The notes under the pieces: generated by a model
What the model was told of the DNA's origin: nothing
What the model saw: only the letters and a program-made list of their open reading frames with translations
Database searches by the model: none
Part shown: piece after piece, positions 1 to 11,298 of the stretch
Layout of the letters: each line of letters starts with the position of its first letter
Numbering within the stretch: position 1 is the first letter of the stretch
Program-made: the position numbers and the translations under genes
Assembly (NCBI GenBank): GCA_021234155.1
Contig: JAJEKV010000031.1
Span: 14,751,748 to 14,815,747, forward strand
Direction: 5' to 3'
DNA from: Isoetes taiwanensis
Taxonomy: Eukaryota > Streptophyta > Lycopodiopsida > Isoetales > Isoetaceae
Length of the DNA: 64,000 bases

Positions 1-1295
1 CCTCAACGACTTCGTCGTCCTCCTCTTTGGCACCAAGACTGTAGTCTTGCCCTCTCTGAGCTTCCTTATGAACCGTCTTCATATTCTGCTGCCACCAACA
101 GTCCTCATCACACACAATGGGTTGCTGCTATGACAGAAGAAATTCAATCTATTCATCAAGCTCATACTTGGAGTCTCATTCCTCGCCCTGCAGATCGTCA
201 TGTTGTTGGGTCTAGATGGGTTTACAAATTGAAATTCAAGCCTGATCGGTCTCTTCATCGTTTCAAAGCACGATTGGTAGCCCGTGGATTCTCCCAAATT
301 GCCGGTGTTGATTATGATGAGACCTACGCTCCAGTTGCCAAAATGGCCTCAATTCACACTGTATTGGCATTTGCCACTCTCCACCATTATTTCATCCATC
401 AAATGGATGTGAATAATGCCTTTCTCCATGGTATTCTCAAAGAGGAAGTCTTCATGGAACAGCATGAAGGTTTTGTCCAAGGTTCTGCTGCTGACACAGT
501 TTGTCTTCTTCATAAAGCCATATATGGTCTCAAACAGGCTTCTCGGACTTGGTATGAACGTCTACACTCCACTCTTCTTGAGTTACAGTTTACTCAAAGC
601 ACCTCTGATCCAAGCCTTTATTTCTGCCATCAGCCCAGTCCAATTATCTTCTTGTGTTATGTTGATGATCTCCTCATTGTAGCTGCTGATGAATCCAAGC
701 TTCTTGCTCTCAAACAACAGTTGCAACAAGTCTTTCACATGAAAGATCTCGGCCATATCCACCATTTTCTTGGTCTTCAAGTTGATTATGATCAGCAGAA
801 AGGGTCTCTACACCTTCACCAATCCAAATATCTCAAGGATCTGCTCGTCACTTCCCGTCTTGCCTCTTGTAATCCTGTTCATACTCCATTAGATCTTGGC
901 CTCCATTTGTTACCGGATGACGAACCTATCACTTCTTCTCTTCAATTTTACAAAGATCATTATCATCAATTTCTTGGGACTATCAATTTTGCTGCCACAT
1001 CCACACGCCCAGATCTTGCTTTTCGCCTTTTAAGCTGAGTCAATTCACTACTGATCCCCGCCTTACTCATTGTCAATCCCTTAAACATCTGATCCGCTAT
1101 ATTGCAGGTGCTCATTCATATGGTATACACTACACAGCTAGTGGGGGTAACCAAATTGTTGCCTACTGTGATTCAGACTGGGCAGACAGTATTCATGACC
1201 GCAAGTCCACTTCTGGTTATCTTTTTATGCTTGCTGGTGGTGCCATTTCTTGGAGTAGTTCTAAGCAAAGGTGTGTGGCCCAATCCACTAATGAA
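1..1295 (+). pseudogene. Ty1/copia pol fragment: reverse transcriptase and first half of RNase H
   Basis: The reading frame is open from base 1, so the element began before the window. The protein shows the RVT_2 hallmarks of Ty1/copia: RWVYKLKFKPD, KARLVARGFSQ, TYAPVAK, and the YVDDLLI catalytic box near 657-680. A frameshift near 1030 moves the downstream part into another frame, where LSQFTTDPRL and the RNase H start CDSDWAD can be read up to QSTNE. There the element is cut by a LINE and resumes at 9400. The polymerase would copy element RNA in a virus-like particle. The frameshift plus the insertion make this copy dead. Identity as copia is secure; the family within copia is not known. 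Confidence 0.93.
1282..1295. repeat. Target-site duplication, left copy
   Basis: The 14 bases AATCCACTAATGAA recur at 9398-9411 directly after the LINE poly(A). The first two A's of the right copy cannot be told from the tail, so the duplication is 12-14 bp, a normal size for L1-type insertion. Confidence 0.9.
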
Positions 1296-1973
1296 AGGAC
1301 TCCACCTGGTTGGGGATTGCATTCTTTACGAGATGGCCACGTCATCCACCAGCGCCATTTTTCTTGAATCTGTTGTCGTATCTGATTCAAACATTTTCTT
1401 GATTCTATTTACACGAGAATTTGCCATTTGATCCGAATTTGCTCTCTCCTTTTTGCTGGCCCTGTAGAGGCCCAGCAATTATCTTGTTCCCCAACTGATT
1501 ACCTTTGTATGGATACCAAATTTTTCACAATCTTGAAGCAAGAAGACAGAATTTCATGTGGTTTTCTCTCTGGAACTTACTCCAAGCTTTGGGAATCGCT
1601 CGTTCTTCATCAATATTTCCCTGATCTCTTATTTGCCCCTGAATATACCACCACACCACAGACGGAAGAGATAGAGTCAGAGATCATTGAATCTTGGATT
1701 CTGGAATTCATAGGCAAAAGAAACATCTCGGCAACAGCAATCTTTTATGTTCATTGTGAGTGGACTGACAGGAAAATTCAGGTGAAGATTTACTGAAAAT
1801 GATACAATTCAATGGATGCTCTCAATGTATTTTGGCAGATCTTTGGTTTTTCTTCCTTTCTTAGTTCTTAGATAGATTGTTCTCGTCTGCTGTCCCTTTT
1901 ATCCATTCCCCTTTGATCCGTTCCTGCTCCCCCTCCCATTTTTAGCCCTTTTTCCTCCCTTTGCTGTGCATTA

Positions 1974-4739
1974 ATGGCTACATTTTCCCAAAAAAATAAA
2001 AATTTCGTTATCCCGAAATCCCTAAATTCCTCTTCCCTCTCTTTTATACATAATTTCATGCTTCTTCCTGCTGCTTCACGGGACGATCTTCTTGCTCAGT
2101 TAAGTTCAATCCACCTTGATCCTTCTAAATTCATCAAATTTGGGGATTTCTCTAACTCTGCTTCCAAGGAAACAGAAATGAATCACGTCAGCCATCTTGC
2201 TCCAAATTGGGATACATTAGCTCTGGACCCGAGAGGATCACAAACTCTACCACGCTTGGATGCCAATGGTGTACCTCTCCCTCCTCCTGCTCCCAAAGGC
2301 CGAAAAACCCCGATCATCTCTGATGCTCAGCTTGCTTCTGACTTCGGGTACCAGCAATCCAGGGCTCCTGTCAATCTCCAGTTATTCAGAGGTATTCAAC
2401 TTAACTCCCCTATGGTTGCCTCCAGGATTGAGTCTTTATCTAAATTTGCTGTTATAGTGAAAGTTGACTCCACTGGCCTGAAAATTGAAAAACTCTGGGA
2501 CCATTTGCTCAGACTACATAAAGGCATTGTCATAAATTCTATTTATTGGCTGAACTACCCATACATTCTTATTGAATGTGGTTGTGCAAGGACCTCAAAT
2601 TTCTTGCTCAAACTTGGCTTCTCCACATTGGAAACCTTTCAACTTTCCTTCCTCAAATGGAATGCACATTTACCTTTGAATGAATTTGATAAATTTCATG
2701 TTGCCTCTGTCACCATGAGTGAACTCAGCCCTATCTATTGGAATGAGGATTGCTTCTCCACAATATTCAATTCTATTGGTACCTACTTGACTGCTGAGTA
2801 TTACCCTTATAAACCTCCTAAATGCTTTGTCCAGCTTGACCTCTCTAAAATTATCCCATCTGAACTTCCCTTTCTGGACTATTTTGGGAATAAATCTCTC
2901 TTACAACTTAGATGGGTAGGATTACCAAACCTCTACCAAACTTGCAATCTGAGACATCACACCAGTACTGAATGTTCACTACAAGGTGATGCCAGGGATT
3001 TAAAAGCTCCTTCTAAATTTGATAGAGTGAGCTCTGTGCCATCTTATGCTGTCACATCTTACAGGGAGGAGTTAGCAAGTTATCCAAATGTTTTGGCTGA
3101 ACCTGCATCGACAATTGACAATCCTAGACCCAATGATTGGAAGAGAATTAATGGGAGTGCAAGAAGAATTCAAAAGCAGAGGCAAGCTAGAAATCAACTT
3201 CAACCCCTTCCTTCAAGCTTACCAAGACCTCACCTCACCAACAGTTCATCTCTCACATCCAAATCAGCTGGATTTAAGGTCTTAAATAGGGGTATTTTCA
3301 TCAAAGAATCTACCTCATCAGTCAGCTTGGCAAAGGAAAAGGAAAATGTTCAAAAACCTACTGAGTCCACTAAATTTCCTTTAATCAGTGAAACATCTAT
3401 TGATTACAACAGGAACATGCTAAAAGGGAAAGGTAAAGCCACAGAAATGGCAGCAAAGATTGACCTACACAAAACATTGTCAAGTATTTTGCAGGACTCT
3501 AGGAAAACTTCCACTGTTGCTGGGGCAAATCCTTTGCCACTTAAGGGCTCAAGAGACCATCAAGTCAAAATTAAACTCAACTCAAATATTGCAACTGCAG
3601 AGTCAGAAGGTTTGAATGAGGTTTCATTAATTAATGAAAAGGATAAACAAATTGACTTGCAAGCTAATCCTTCTCCAATATTGGACACAAACACAGCTTC
3701 CCCTACTGCCTATTTGAAGGAAAGTGGATCCCATGACATGGTCAATGGTGATGCCACCCAACCTGAAGTTGACAACTCCTCAGAAACTCTACTGTGCTCA
3801 AACACATATGCTATCCTATCACACATTACTGAGGAAGATTATGCTGATCACTCAAATGATCCAACCTCCTCTTTAAATACTACTCCAGATGTTACAACCC
3901 AAACCACTTCTCCTCCCATTCTGCATCCCAAACCCTCTCCTTCCTCAAACACATTTGTAACTCTCCCCAAACATGCTGACCTCCTTGATCTTTCTCAAAC
4001 TGCTTCCCCTTCACCTATGACTGTTACCATTTCCCCTGTGATAGCTTCTCAACTTCAACAATTGATGGAAATATCAGGAAATGTGTCAGATGCCATTTCA
4101 CAAGAGGTAACACATGACAGAGAGAACAGTGTCAGAGACATATCTACATCCTGGGAAAAGGGTTTGTTACATGATGATGACATCTTTACAGTGTGCTCAG
4201 AAAAAGATGTTCAGCAACCTCAACATGATCTTACTCCAACTGTGCAGCCAACAATAGCTGGATCAGCAGATACTACACAACTCGAGCATAACTTTTCCAG
4301 GCAAGATCTTTCCTTTGCTAATATTGATTTTGTTTCCACTGATAAAAATAATAAAACAACAACCCCGAGTGACACTTCTAGGATTCTTAAGTCCACTGTT
4401 TTAAACCCTATGTGCTCAAACTTCAGTAATGCAGATTGCTGTAAAGCCAAGTTCTGGAATTGCCCCCACCATTCAGATAAATCTGAACCTGCAAACTCTG
4501 AAGATGATTTAGCTGACATTGAATCAGACAAAGAAAATGCTTTAGGGAATGGTAATCCCATTGATAAATCTTGGGAGGATGATGCTTACCTCTCGTGCCA
4601 TCATAAACAGTCTGACACATCAAAATCAAAAGGCAAGAAGGCCAAAGAGAAGGTTAAGAAAAAAATCTTGCCAAAGACTACTAGATCCTCCAACACTCCA
4701 GCTGCCAACACGAGGTTGAGATCCAAAAATTATACTTAA
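1974..4739 (+). CDS. LINE ORF1 protein (RNA-binding, Gag-like)
   Basis: This 921 aa ORF is uninterrupted and lies 39 bp upstream of ORF2, the position of ORF1 in plant L1 elements. In that family ORF1 binds element RNA and carries a DUF4283-like domain followed by a zinc knuckle. About residues 140-330 would be that region. A degenerate Cys/His stretch (CNLRHHTSTEC) sits where the knuckle is expected but does not match a clean CCHC spacing. The rest is low-complexity and Ser/Thr-rich, and the C-terminus is lysine-rich and basic (KSKGKKAKEKVKKK), suitable for nucleic-acid binding. The start is the first ATG after the leader. Function is inferred from position and composition. Confidence 0.8.
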   Translation: MATFSQKNKNFVIPKSLNSSSLSFIHNFMLLPAASRDDLLAQLSSIHLDPSKFIKFGDFSNSASKETEMNHVSHLAPNWDTLALDPRGSQTLPRLDANGVPLPPPAPKGRKTPIISDAQLASDFGYQQSRAPVNLQLFRGIQLNSPMVASRIESLSKFAVIVKVDSTGLKIEKLWDHLLRLHKGIVINSIYWLNYPYILIECGCARTSNFLLKLGFSTLETFQLSFLKWNAHLPLNEFDKFHVASVTMSELSPIYWNEDCFSTIFNSIGTYLTAEYYPYKPPKCFVQLDLSKIIPSELPFLDYFGNKSLLQLRWVGLPNLYQTCNLRHHTSTECSLQGDARDLKAPSKFDRVSSVPSYAVTSYREELASYPNVLAEPASTIDNPRPNDWKRINGSARRIQKQRQARNQLQPLPSSLPRPHLTNSSSLTSKSAGFKVLNRGIFIKESTSSVSLAKEKENVQKPTESTKFPLISETSIDYNRNMLKGKGKATEMAAKIDLHKTLSSILQDSRKTSTVAGANPLPLKGSRDHQVKIKLNSNIATAESEGLNEVSLINEKDKQIDLQANPSPILDTNTASPTAYLKESGSHDMVNGDATQPEVDNSSETLLCSNTYAILSHITEEDYADHSNDPTSSLNTTPDVTTQTTSPPILHPKPSPSSNTFVTLPKHADLLDLSQTASPSPMTVTISPVIASQLQQLMEISGNVSDAISQEVTHDRENSVRDISTSWEKGLLHDDDIFTVCSEKDVQQPQHDLTPTVQPTIAGSADTTQLEHNFSRQDLSFANIDFVSTDKNNKTTTPSDTSRILKSTVLNPMCSNFSNADCCKAKFWNCPHHSDKSEPANSEDDLADIESDKENALGNGNPIDKSWEDDAYLSCHHKQSDTSKSKGKKAKEKVKKKILPKTTRSSNTPAANTRLRSKNYT

Positions 4740-4778
4740 GCCCAATCTCCTCTGTTACTTTCCATTATCTTACTCCTC

Positions 4779-7700
4779 ATGAAGATCCTCAGTTGGAATC
4801 TCAGGGGAATAAAAGGCCCCTTGAAGAGAAGGAGGGTAATCTCTCAGATAAGGAATTATGACAGTGATATCATCCTTCTGCAGGAGCTCAGACTCCCTAA
4901 TTTTGAGTGCTCCAACCTTGCAGACTGGATTGGATCTGGTTATTCTTCAATTTGGATTGAAGCAACAGGCACATCTGGAGGTCTTTGCATTATTTGGAAG
5001 CATTTAAATCACAGCTTGACCTATAACAGCCCATGTAAGACCTGGCAAGCTGTAATCCTCAGCAATAATGATATCTCTTTTGGGATCATCAATATTTATG
5101 CATCAACTGACTCTAGAATCAGAGCTACTACCTGGCCCTCTATAAGTAATTGGCTTTCAACTCAAAGTTGTGACACATGGATTATGGCAGGTGACTTTAA
5201 CAATACCCCAACCTGGGATATGAAAATTGGCAGGGATTTAAACATGTCAACTCTGGAGAGAACTCATTGGGACCACCTGCTCGACTTGCACCTTTTGCAG
5301 CATATCCCCTCCTCCACATCCTTTTACACTTGGTCAAATAAACAAGAGGGGAATAATAGGGTCTACTGTGCACTCGATAGGTTCTACATCAATAACATTC
5401 ATCATGACTTTTGGGATAATTGCTTTGTTTACAGTGATGAGTGTACATCCATCTCTGACCATCAACCTCAATTTCTGGTTACCAAACATATGCTTTCTAT
5501 AAAAAGACATAGTAATACCCCCTTCAAGTTCAATTGCTCCCTGTTGGAATCTGAAACTTTTTGCAGAGAATTTGCTGCCTTTTACAACTCTTTGCCAAGA
5601 GTTAGATCTACTGGCTCAATGAGGGCCTTTTACTCCAATCTTAAGGAGTCTAAATCCTGGATTAAAAAATGGTCCAAACACCATCATGACAGTAAACTGG
5701 CTGAAAAAAGATCTTATCTGCAAGAAATGAAAGATGTTAGATTGAAACTTCAAGAGGATCCTCATAATATTAACCTTCATTGGCAAGAGGGAAATCTTGA
5801 GATGGCCATCAAGACAATAGAAGAGTTAGAAGCCAAAGGGTCCTCCATTAGATGCAAGCTCAAATTCTTTTCCAAAATGGATCATGGGAACTCAAATTTT
5901 TTTTTATAGGGTGGCAAAATCTAGGCTTCTGAAAAGTCAGCTTTCTAGCATTACAGATGACAATGACAATACTTTGGAGGACCAAAAGGATATTTCCAAT
6001 TTTTTTTGCTCCAAATATGCCAGCATCTTCTCCCACCCTGCTGACACACCTATTCAATCTGCTGAAGCCAGTTCCTTTTTAAACATGATCAATCATAATG
6101 GTCTCCACAGTAATTCTGTCATGCCCCAAGCCATTGAGGCTCCCCCTACCATTGAAGAAATTCTATCAACTCTCAAAAGTCTAGCCAAGGGGAAAAGCCC
6201 TGGCCCTGATGGTTTACCACCTGAATTCTACATTAAATTCTGGGATAATATCAAAACTGACTTTATGTTCATGGTTAAAGGCTACTGGAATTCAAACTAC
6301 TTGCACCCTTCTCTATCTGCTGGTCTCATCACTTTGATCCCAAAAGTTGACAATCCTACATCATTCTCTGATTGGAGACCCATTTCCTTAACTAATACCA
6401 CTTATAAGGTTTGTGCAAAAATCATTGCAAACAGGGTCAAATCTCACCTTCAAGATGTCATTAGTTCTAATCAGTCTGCCTTCCTCCCAAATAGGTTTAT
6501 CCTCGATAATTACATTGCAGCCATGGAGGGGCTACACTGGAACAAATTGACAAATCAAGACTGTATCCTTCTAAAGCTAGATTTCTCTAAGGCATTTGAT
6601 ACAGTCAGATGGGACTTCTTAAAATTGTCTCTTGAGAAACTTGGTTTCAATCAGAAGATCATCAACCTGATCCTGAGTCTTATTTCTAGATCCCAATCTA
6701 CTGTGTTAATAAATGGATCCCCTGGATACTTTTTCCCTTTGGCTAGAGGTGTCAGACAAGGGTGCCCCCTTGCCCCTTATCTATTCCCTGCTGTTGCTGA
6801 AATGTTAACTAGAGTCATCTCTGATCTCCAAGCCAGTGGCCATATTCTTGGTCTCACTTTACCTGATAACACCACAAATCTCTCAATCCTCCAATATGCA
6901 GATGACTCCTTTAGTTTTCTCAAAAACGATTTGAGCATCATTCAAACATTCTTACAGACTATACACAATTTTGGCTCTGCCTCGGGTATTCAGTTAAACA
7001 GAAATAAATGCTCTGTCATTGGAGACCTTAATGTTGATATTATTGCAGGCATAAAATGTATGAAGCCTACTGAGACAACTCAAGTTCTTGGCATGCCTCT
7101 ATCCCTCAATCCAAGTCTCAAATGTCTCTGGAATCCCATAGTAGAAAGAATTAGAAAGAAACTTGGTAATTATGGCAACTGTCTTTCCCTGGCAGGGAGA
7201 ACTTTAATTGCAAATTCTGTCATTGCATCCTCTCACATTTACTTCTCATCTGCTCTTCTAGCTCCTAAATGCATTTACCAACAGATTGAAAGGATTGTCA
7301 GGAACTTCATATGGGGAAAACATCACATGGTTAATTGGCCTTCAGTTACCAGGAGCAAAACCCAAGGGGGGCTAGGTTGCAAGAACTTGATTCTGCAAAG
7401 TTATGCTTTAGGTGGCAAATATATTTGGAAGTCTTTATTCTCCACCAAAAATTCTGCTTCTATCTTTATAAATTATTGGCTTTCTTGCAGTCACCCAAGG
7501 AGGCATGCTTCCATCACTCATAACTTGCCTCACTCAGCCTTTACAACTCTTAAACCAGCCTCTCACACCTCCCCTCTTATGAGAAACATGATTGCAGCCT
7601 GGAACAAGGTTCATACTTCCTTCCAACAACTGAGCATTGATAAAAGTCATATTAACACAAGCATATTTTGGAACTCTAATTTCTCAAGGGACAGCTCTAC

Positions 7701-8598
7701 TCCTTTGGCTATCAGGCATAAAAAGCTTTATAAAAAATGGAAAGAATATAACATCCTGACTCTTGGTGATCTTTGGGATCAAAATAGATGGATGTCTTGG
7801 ACTAATCTGAAACACAAAATAAGAGGCAGTTCTTCAGACAGATCTTTCTTTAGACACATCATGCAGAGGGTCTGTAATATTAACCCAATGGATAATCCAA
7901 TTTGTACTGATTGGACTTTATCTGGTAAGCCTATTTACAGTGTTTCCAAAGTCTACAGTTATCTAAACAAGTCAAATACTCCTTCAAAAGCCAAATTATA
8001 CTGGGGATTCTCAGATGAAACTGAAACCAGATTGTTCAAAAACATTTGGAATTCCTATTTACCCCCAAAAATCTCTTACTTTGTCTGGCTTGTTGCAAAC
8101 AAAAGTCTACCAAATCTGGAAATGATTTCAAGGCATTCAAATCAGAACACTCATTCCATTAACCCCAATTGCCCCTTGGGCTGTGGTAATATAGAGACTC
8201 TAGAACACATTTTCGGGTGTGTCAGGCTCACTTCCTTTTGGTTATGGTTTGAAGACTCTTTCAATATAAAATGCCCTGCTACCCTGTTAGAGTTCATGAT
8301 GAATGACGAACCTTTTAAAAATTCATTATGTTTCATTGCATTATGGAATGTATGGAAACATAGAAACAGATGTCATTATGGAAGTAACAGATCATCTACA
8401 TATTGGATAAAAACACAAGTAATTTATGACATTGAAATGACTGCAACTAGTCAAATGCATGTAGATAAGGATTCTGTTGACAATAAATGGTATGGCTTTG
8501 GAAATTTTATTGGTTATCACTTATTGTTTAAATTAAATGGCAATATCACACTTACTGATAGTGACTATCTTCCTGCTAGATTACATGATGAGCCTTAA
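4779..8598 (+). pseudogene. LINE ORF2: endonuclease and reverse transcriptase, one frameshift
   Basis: The first frame (4779-5909) is an apurinic-type endonuclease: it starts MKILSWNLRGI and contains LLQELR, GDFNN and SDHQPQF. The second frame (5884-8598) contains the reverse transcriptase, with SPGPDGLPPEF, LDFSKAFDTVRWDF, RQGCPLAPYLF and the QYADDSFSF catalytic box. A C-terminal zf-RVT domain (PKISYFVWL, CPLGCGN, LEHIFGC) follows. The two frames join at a run of nine T's (5897-5905), so a one-base slip explains the break. The ORF would otherwise be about 1,270 codons, normal for plant L1. The protein nicks target DNA and primes reverse transcription there. Without the slip it looks functional. 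Confidence 0.93.
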
Positions 8599-9040
8599 CA
8601 GAGATTTCAACACTTCAGTGGAGCCAGCAGAGTACAGACTTTTCCCAGGACATAGACTAATACATGACATTCAATACACAGATGATGGATTATGGACAGG
8701 CCTAGTCAGGGGCATCACAAACATTGATATCCCAGACATTCCAGACAATGAAATTGATTGGGTCATCAAATTCTGCAGGGGCACTCACTTAATGGTACAG
8801 TTATGGTGGTTTATGGAAAGCAACAGTAGAAGGATGACAGATGAGCAATTTCAGTATTACAGACAATGCTATTATCACCATAGATGCCTAGCAGATGCTT
8901 ATGGCACACTCATCATCCTGATGTCCACAACTAATGTAGACAGGTTGATCCAAGAGCTAAACTGGGGAAATGGTAACATCCTTATTCTGCAGCCAGACTT
9001 TCAGCCAAACCTTGACTACCTCACATCCTATCATTTCTAA
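8585..9040 (+). CDS. LINE third ORF, function unknown
   Basis: A 151 aa ORF starts at a double ATG that overlaps the last 14 bases of ORF2, so the ORF2 stop TAA lies inside its first codons. This arrangement fits termination-reinitiation. The frame stays open for 456 bp, and the protein has a coherent make-up rich in aromatic residues, Asp and Ile (GLWTGLVRG, LMVQLWWFMESNS, DEQFQYYRQCYYHH). I do not recognise a domain. It is not the RNase H that some plant L1 elements carry after the reverse transcriptase, because no D-E-D pattern is visible. It could be an accessory protein or a decayed ORF2 C-terminus. Confidence 0.55.
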   Translation: MMSLNRDFNTSVEPAEYRLFPGHRLIHDIQYTDDGLWTGLVRGITNIDIPDIPDNEIDWVIKFCRGTHLMVQLWWFMESNSRRMTDEQFQYYRQCYYHHRCLADAYGTLIILMSTTNVDRLIQELNWGNGNILILQPDFQPNLDYLTSYHF

Positions 9041-9377
9041 TCTGATCTCATCTCCCTGTTTCATCCACCTTTAAGACCAATCCGAGCACTTCCAAATCCT
9101 CTTGTTTTTTTGTCTACAGGTTTCTGGTCAAAATTATCTTGTCAGCTGCACTGTACCAGTGCTTACTACTCGATCATTTTGGTTGCAGCAATGCAGTTTC
9201 TTCCACAAGGCAGACAATTACTTCAAAACTATAAATTTTCCTGCTACATACCAGCTACTTATGCTATTTTTGTTTATGTCACTTTTGCTTGCAAGTTCTA
9301 TTTTGAGTAGCCTACTTTATGGCTCACTCACACTAATGTATCTTTTTCTATAATTAATGAAAAAACCCCATTCACTC

Positions 9378-9399
9378 AAAAAAAAAAAAAAAAAAAAAA
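9378..9399 (+). repeat. LINE poly(A) tail
   Basis: A run of 22 A's directly before the right target-site duplication marks the 3' end of the LINE transcript. Confidence 0.95.
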
Positions 9400-9411
9400 T
9401 CCACTAATGAA
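9398..9411. repeat. Target-site duplication, right copy
   Basis: This repeats 1282-1295. The copia frame resumes here. Confidence 0.9.
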
Positions 9412-9744
9412 GCAGAATACTGTGCTATTGCTCATGCCACCAACGAGGCTATTTGGCTTCAGCGCTTGGCTATGGAACTTCACATTCTTTCTGCTCCTGG
9501 CCTTCCACTTTATGTTGATAATCAGGGAGCTATTGCCATTTCTCATAATCCCGTTCTGCACAAACGTATGAAACATGTTGACATCAAATATCACTTTGTT
9601 CATGATATTGTTCAGCAAGGCCTTATCACTCTATCTTACTGTCCTACATCTCACATGGCTGCCGACATGCTGACAAAAGCTCTCCCTCGACCAAAATTGA
9701 CTCAGATTCTCCAGTTCATTGGTTTAACTTCTGCTCCGATTTGA
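9400..9744 (+). pseudogene. Ty1/copia pol fragment: C-terminal half of RNase H
   Basis: This continues the copia protein interrupted at 1295. It reads STNEAEY (catalytic Glu), VDNQGAIAISHNP (catalytic Asp), the KRMKHVDIKYHFV block and the usual ending TKALPRPK. It stops at TGA 9742-9744. These are the standard last blocks of Ty1/copia polyproteins. The element's 3' LTR follows. Confidence 0.93.
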
Positions 9745-9767
9745 TCCACCCTTATCTTGAGTGGGGG

Positions 9768-10030
9768 TATTGGACGTGGACCTGTCCAGGTAATGATGCA
9801 GTAACCTTCTCATGATCAAATCTTAACACTACTGTTTTAGATATTCTGTTATTCAGTTGCTATCTTTAGAAGATCCCTTTTGGGATTATAAAAGAGGATC
9901 AGTACGCACTGATCCGGTGTGCCTCTTCTTTGTTGTATCGTCTTCTTGCAATACAAAGCTTGGCTTGTTGTTTACTTCATCATCCACTTGTTTCAACAGC
10001 AGCATCCGCATCCACATCTGCATGAAGGAA
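9768..10030 (+). repeat. Probable 3' LTR of the copia element
   Basis: Directly after the pol stop comes a polypurine stretch (GAGTGGGGGTA, about 9760-9769). The following DNA carries a TATA-like box (GATTATAAAAGAG, near 9887). There is no second LTR in the window to align with, so the start is placed just after the polypurine tract and the end is a guess. Confidence 0.55.
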
Positions 10031-10080
10031 ATCTGTCAATGTAGCATTTGTAAAAAAAAAAAACCCATATCGTTCGAGCT

Positions 10081-10164
10081 CTGGCTATGGCGGATTTGAT
10101 GCATTAGCAGTTCTGGCTATGGCGGAATTTTTTTTTTTTTTAGCCAAGCTCTGGCTATGGCGGA
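10081..10164 (+). repeat. Three copies of a 14 bp motif CTGGCTATGGCGGA
   Basis: Identical copies lie at 10081-10094, 10112-10125 (preceded by T rather than C) and 10151-10164, separated by a T-run. The third is followed by a 38-codon open stretch from ATG 10157. I cannot assign a function to it. Confidence 0.6.
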
Positions 10165-11298
10165 TCTGAAGCAGAGCTATGGCTCGAAGGATCTTACCGG
10201 AGATGAGGGATTCCAGAGGTTTTCTTATGAAGATGAATACTTGAAGAGACAGCATTATGGACGCTGCTACTAGGCTGCAGATGGGTCTGATGCTCCAAAG
10301 AGGGCGGTTTTAGCTGAGCGCCGGAGACCTGCAAACCCCAGATTCAAAGGTGGCTTCTTCCAACCTTATTTTTGTGGCATTTTTTCTCTTTCCCTATCCC
10401 CCGAAATACGTATGAATCAACCGAATATGCCAAAGGCATCTTGCCCATAAAAATTATATATGTTAAGATAAAGGGGCATTCACATGAGTTCGACAATTTG
10501 GTACAACGCTAATTGTGAGCCATTTCTTTTTGGGTTTCTCTCGTTTTATTGCCTCTTTTGTGATATTGTATATATACATCATGTATTCAACATAGTTTCT
10601 TTATTCTTTTCGTGTATCCTATTCCTAGTTTCCTGGTATTTGTTCTGTAAGTTCATGACGATAATGAACAATGTATGCATACCTCTTCTTAAAGTAAGAT
10701 TCCACTTGAAAGAGCAGTCGTTCTTCACCTTGTTAAAACTGCTACAACTAGAGGGCTCAAATTGCTCCCTATGAGATTTCATTGTGGCGGAGCCGTTTTT
10801 CTAGAAGTAAACTATGGAGCAAATTTGTGGCAAGATCTTCTATCCGGTAGTTCCTTTCCTCCAAAATGTCAAGGGTAATCCCCTGACAGTTAACAAGCTA
10901 TTTTGCACCTCTGCATCTCTCTCCGAAGCTATTTATAAGCTAAACTGATAACTAAGTGGAATCAGTACAAGCATAGGTAATTCTGAATTCTTTCAATTCT
11001 ATTACTCCGTCAACTGCCAAGCATCAAATACTGCTAGTGGAATAAATAAATATAGAGACAAATCAATTTCCATATTATTGTGGCGGTCCTTGCCGGATCC
11101 TCAACTTGTTCCTGACCTGTAGTTTCTTGTTCCTTAATTTTTCATTGAAGGGCTTTTAAAAACCTAAAATAGATGCCAATCTAACTGGCCATTTGGGTCC
11201 CTTAACCTGGTAGCACTTTTCTCAAATGCAACATCCGTCTTCTTCCTCTCTTTCAATACATATGGCTTGCAATTAAAGGTACAGGAATTTCTTTTTAC
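10165..11298. other. No recognisable gene
   Basis: The sequence is AT-rich. Apart from the small ORF starting at 10157, only short open frames without family features are present. The left end of the next LINE is somewhere near 11280. Confidence 0.5.

Larger units (their letters stand above)
1296..9399 (+). mobile_element. Full-length L1-type LINE nested in the copia element
   Basis: This is an 8.1 kb non-LTR retrotransposon bounded by a 12-14 bp target-site duplication and ending in 22 A's. It has a 678 bp leader (1296-1973), ORF1 (1974-4739), ORF2 with endonuclease and reverse transcriptase (4779-8598), and a third ORF (8585-9040), followed by a 340 bp 3' untranslated region. The copia protein reads straight through from one flank to the other once the LINE is removed (STNE before, AEY after), which proves the boundaries. 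It lies in the same orientation as its host element. Both ends appear present and only one frame break is seen, so it is probably a recent insertion. Confidence 0.95.

Noticed and set aside
1428-1796. 122-codon ORF in the LINE leader
   Set aside because: It lies in the 5' leader, is not in register with ORF1 and has no domain; leaders of full-length L1 often contain such frames.
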